Shown here one piece after another: positions 61,876 to 64,000 of a stretch of DNA of 64,000 nucleotides. The stretch is taken from the NCBI RefSeq assembly GCF_000816845.1, contig NZ_CP006877.1:129501-193500 (forward strand), written 5' to 3'. The position numbers were made by a program, and so were the translations under genes. Source of the DNA: Rhizobium gallicum bv. gallicum R602sp. GTDB taxonomy: Bacteria; Pseudomonadota; Alphaproteobacteria; Rhizobiales; Rhizobiaceae. The notes under the pieces are model-generated. The model was not told where the DNA came from. It worked only from the letters and a program-made list of their open reading frames with translations, and ran no database searches. Positions within the stretch are counted from its first letter, which is position 1. The number at the start of each line of letters is the position of its first letter.

Positions 61876-62750
61876 TCCGCAGCCTCCTTCGGCGCAAGCA
61901 TCTCGCCTGCATGTCCCTGCTCGCGGCGGTCTTCGCAATGGTCGGTATCGGAGCAGACGAACATCCGGCCGCCCTTATCGTCGAGGATCACTTCGTCGAG
62001 ATAGACATCCTCCGCGCCGCAAAGCGCGCAGGGTTTGCCGAAGCGCTGGATTTCAAAAGGGTAGTCTTCGAAATCGAGGCTGACGACTTCCGTATGGGGC
62101 GGCACGGCATAGATCCGTTTCTCGCGGCCGGCGCCGAAGAGCTGCAGCGCGTTCGACAGATGCATTTTCGGATTGTCGAATTTTGGCGTCGGCGAAGGAT
62201 CCATCACGTAGCGGCCGGCGACCTTCACCGGATAGGCATATGTCTTGGAGATGCGGCCGTTATGGGCGATGTCCTCATAGAGCTTCACATGCATGAGGCC
62301 GTATTCTTCTAGCGCATGCATCTTTCGCGTTTCGGTTTCACGTGGCTCGAGGAAGCGGAGCGGTTCGGGGATCGGCACTTGGTAGACGAGCACTTGGTTG
62401 GCTCCGAGCGTTTCTTCCGGGATGCGGTGGCGCGTCTGGATGATCGTCGCGTCCCTGGTGTGGGTGGTCACCGCGACGTTTGCGACCTTCTGGAAGAAGG
62501 CGCGGATGGAGACAGCGTTTGTGGTGTCGTCGGCGCCCTGGTCGATGACCTTGAGCACGTCGTCCGGCCCGATGATTGAAGCAGTCACCTGCACTCCACC
62601 GGTGCCCCACCCATAGGGCATGGGCATTTCGCGCGAAGCAAAAGGCACCTGATAACCGGGAATCGCGATTGCCTTGAGGATGGCGCGGCGGATCATCCGC
62701 TTGGTCTGCTCGTCGAGATAGGCGAAGTTGTAGCTGGCAAGATCACTCAT
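61872..62750 (-). CDS. phnJ: C-P lyase radical SAM enzyme PhnJ
   Basis: PhnJ uses a 4Fe-4S cluster and SAM to break the C-P bond of ribose 1-phosphonate 5-phosphate. The 292-residue protein starts MSDLASYNFAYLDEQTKRMI and has four conserved Cys near the end spaced C-x2-C-x21-C-x5-C (starting CALCGAED), which are the cluster and catalytic Cys. Motifs YGWGTGGVQVTASII and PHTEVVSLDFEDYPFEIQ are also typical. The start overlaps the phnI stop by 4 bases; upstream frame to 63092 is not real. Confidence 0.97.
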   Translation of the reverse strand: MSDLASYNFAYLDEQTKRMIRRAILKAIAIPGYQVPFASREMPMPYGWGTGGVQVTASIIGPDDVLKVIDQGADDTTNAVSIRAFFQKVANVAVTTHTRDATIIQTRHRIPEETLGANQVLVYQVPIPEPLRFLEPRETETRKMHALEEYGLMHVKLYEDIAHNGRISKTYAYPVKVAGRYVMDPSPTPKFDNPKMHLSNALQLFGAGREKRIYAVPPHTEVVSLDFEDYPFEIQRFGKPCALCGAEDVYLDEVILDDKGGRMFVCSDTDHCEDRREQGHAGEMLAPKEAAE

Positions 62751-63853
62751 TCGGCCGCCTCCTTGATGGTGTCGCCGCCGGCTCGGTTTGCCTCGAAGTC
62801 GCGGCGCATGCGGCGGACAAGGTCCAGTTCGGCCTGAAAATCCACATAGTGCGGCAATTTCAGATGCTCGACGAAACCGGTCGCCTGGACATTGTCGGAG
62901 TGAGAAATGACGAATTCCTCGTCCTGTGCCGGCGCCGTGATGTCTTCCCCGAGCTCTTCGGCGCGTAGCGCGCGATCGACCAGCGACATCGACATCGCCT
63001 TCCGTTCGCTCTGGCCGAAGACGAGGCCGTAGCCGCGCGTGAACTGCGGCGGTGCCTTGGCCGAACCCTTGAACTGATTGACCATCTGGCATTCGGTCAA
63101 TTGGATCGCGCCAAGCGACACGGCAAAGCCGAGTTCGGGAACATAAAACTCCACTTCGACCTCGCCGATGCGGATTTCCCCCGTGAAGGGATGATTGCGG
63201 CCGTAGCCTCGTTGCGTGGAGTAGCCGAGTGCCAGGAGGAAGCCCTCGTCGCCGCGGGCGAGCGCCTGCAGGCGAAGGTCGCGGCTCATCGGAAATTCCA
63301 TCGGTTCACGAGTAAGGTCACCGATCTCGTGATCCTCCGGCATATCGCCGTCGGCCTCGATCAGCCCCTCCTGGCCAAGGATCTCCGACACGCGGATCAT
63401 GCGGCCGGCTTCGGCAGGGCGTTGCGCCGGTTCTTCAACGGTCTCGTCGGAAAGCAGCGAAGGATCGAGCAGTCGGTGCGTATAGTCGAAGGTCGGACCG
63501 AGAAGCTGGCCGCCCGGCAAATCCTTGTAGGTCGCCGAAACGCGGCGCTCGATCTTCATCGCCGCGGTGTCGAGCGGTTTCGAATAGCCGAAGCGTGGCA
63601 GCGTCGTGCGATAGGCGCGCAGCAGGAAAATTGCCTCGATCATGTCGCCGCGCGATTGACGGACGGCAAGTGCGGCGAGCGTGCGGTCGTAGAGCGAGGC
63701 TTCCGCCATGACACGGTCGACGGCAAGGGCCAGCTGTGCGACGATCTGGTCGATGCCGATCGCAGGCAGCGAGCGGTCGCCGCGACGGCGGTCGGCAAGC
63801 AGGCGATGGGCGTTCTCGATGGCGGCCTCACCCCCTTTGACGGCAACATACAT
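62747..63853 (-). CDS. phnI: C-P lyase core subunit PhnI
   Basis: PhnI, with PhnG, H and L, exchanges adenine of ATP for the phosphonate, giving ribose 1-phosphonate 5-triphosphate. The 368-residue protein starts MYVAVKGGEAAIENAHRLLA and contains RRVSATYKDLPGGQLLGPTFDYTHRLLDP and GYGLVFGQSERKAMSMSLVD, highly conserved in PhnI. It starts 3 bases past the phnH stop and overlaps phnJ by 4 bases. Confidence 0.96.
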   Translation of the reverse strand: MYVAVKGGEAAIENAHRLLADRRRGDRSLPAIGIDQIVAQLALAVDRVMAEASLYDRTLAALAVRQSRGDMIEAIFLLRAYRTTLPRFGYSKPLDTAAMKIERRVSATYKDLPGGQLLGPTFDYTHRLLDPSLLSDETVEEPAQRPAEAGRMIRVSEILGQEGLIEADGDMPEDHEIGDLTREPMEFPMSRDLRLQALARGDEGFLLALGYSTQRGYGRNHPFTGEIRIGEVEVEFYVPELGFAVSLGAIQLTECQMVNQFKGSAKAPPQFTRGYGLVFGQSERKAMSMSLVDRALRAEELGEDITAPAQDEEFVISHSDNVQATGFVEHLKLPHYVDFQAELDLVRRMRRDFEANRAGGDTIKEAAE

Positions 63854-63856
63854 GGC

Positions 63857-64000
63857 TCACATCTCCGTTGCGATGATCTTGGTGGTGCGCGGCAAGCAGA
63901 GGAAACGGCTGCCTGCCGTCAGCACGAGGTCGATGCCACGCGGAAAGAGGGCGTGGTTTTCCGTCCAGAGCCGCAGGAACGCCTCTGGCAGGCCAACAGG
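63857..64000 (-). CDS. phnH: PhnH, C-P lyase core subunit (C-terminal part, runs off the window)
   Basis: The last 47 codons of phnH are visible. They read LWTENHALFPRGIDLVLTAG followed by SRFLCLPRTTKI and end ATEM-stop, the conserved PhnH C-terminus (FP-G-D-x-x-L-T-x-G-x-LPRTT). The rest lies beyond 64000. PhnH is a structural subunit of the C-P lyase core. It is directly upstream of phnI, the standard order. Confidence 0.93.
   Translation of the reverse strand, partial: PVGLPEAFLRLWTENHALFPRGIDLVLTAGSRFLCLPRTTKIIATEM

Noticed and set aside
1..64000. CRISPR arrays, tRNA and rRNA genes, transposases, prophage genes
   Set aside because: Looked for by eye and not seen; the only tandem repeats are coding (SH3 gene).

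Overview
The window is a chromosomal segment of an alphaproteobacterium of the Rhizobiaceae, most likely Rhizobium. The reasons are high GC content, the gene order kdsB-pheA / ffs-dnaX-ybaB-recR / rimP-nusA-ylxR-infB-rbfA-truB-rpsO-pnp / fabI-fabB-fabA | irr / dnaK-dnaJ, an Irr-type Fur regulator, a DnaX without the zinc cysteines, a CycM-type membrane-anchored cytochrome c, and a degenerate RIME-like mosaic repeat. No tRNA, rRNA, CRISPR array or intact insertion sequence was seen.

Layout. 1-5.3 kb: cycM, kdsB-pheA, then a leftward block with a VOC protein, a DUF1127-like peptide, a WYL regulator, nudC and a HIT protein. 5.4-11.3 kb: SRP RNA, dnaX-ybaB, a LysE exporter, a MOSC protein, recR and a lytic transglycosylase whose N-terminus seems to contain a repeat insertion. 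11.3-13.4 kb: a GNAT and an MFS exporter. 13.5-24.3 kb: the transcription/translation block from rimP to pnp, preceded by a promoter and a terminator-like hairpin in the leader and interrupted by a decayed hydrolase gene. 24.3-31.1 kb: RsmC-like methyltransferase, fabI-fabB-fabA divergent from irr, a TRIC-type protein and a YdcF-like protein.

31.1-41.4 kb is accessory DNA: small genes, XRE regulators, a truncated RES gene, an ICMT remnant, a DHA2 exporter, a hydrolase, an SDR and an AraC regulator. Inside it lies the most interesting locus. A 30-residue Lys-rich peptide gene (32978-33070), behind about 200 bases of AT-rich DNA, is followed at once by an intrinsic terminator and then by a SagB-type flavin dehydrogenase (33121-34164). 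This arrangement of abundant precursor, partial terminator and modifying enzyme is typical of ribosomal peptide (RiPP) loci. There is no YcaO cyclase, exporter or protease beside it. An autoregulated-looking XRE gene follows, with two direct repeats over its promoter.

41.5-57.2 kb: dnaJ and dnaK with a good RpoH-type promoter, a class A penicillin-binding protein, an SH3-domain secreted protein with an Arg/Asp-rich tandem-repeat tail, an M20 dipeptidase, a MarR regulator, a probable alpha-r7 family sRNA, polA and a soluble FtsK-type translocase. 57.2-64.0 kb: a leftward C-P lyase operon, phnH (partial)-phnI-phnJ-phnK-phnL-hexapeptide transferase-DUF1045-phnM-phnN, mostly joined by 4-base stop/start overlaps; it converts phosphonates to phosphate through ribose phosphonate intermediates and PRPP. 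Start codons were adjusted by eye where a better ribosome-binding site or family-like N-terminus was visible.
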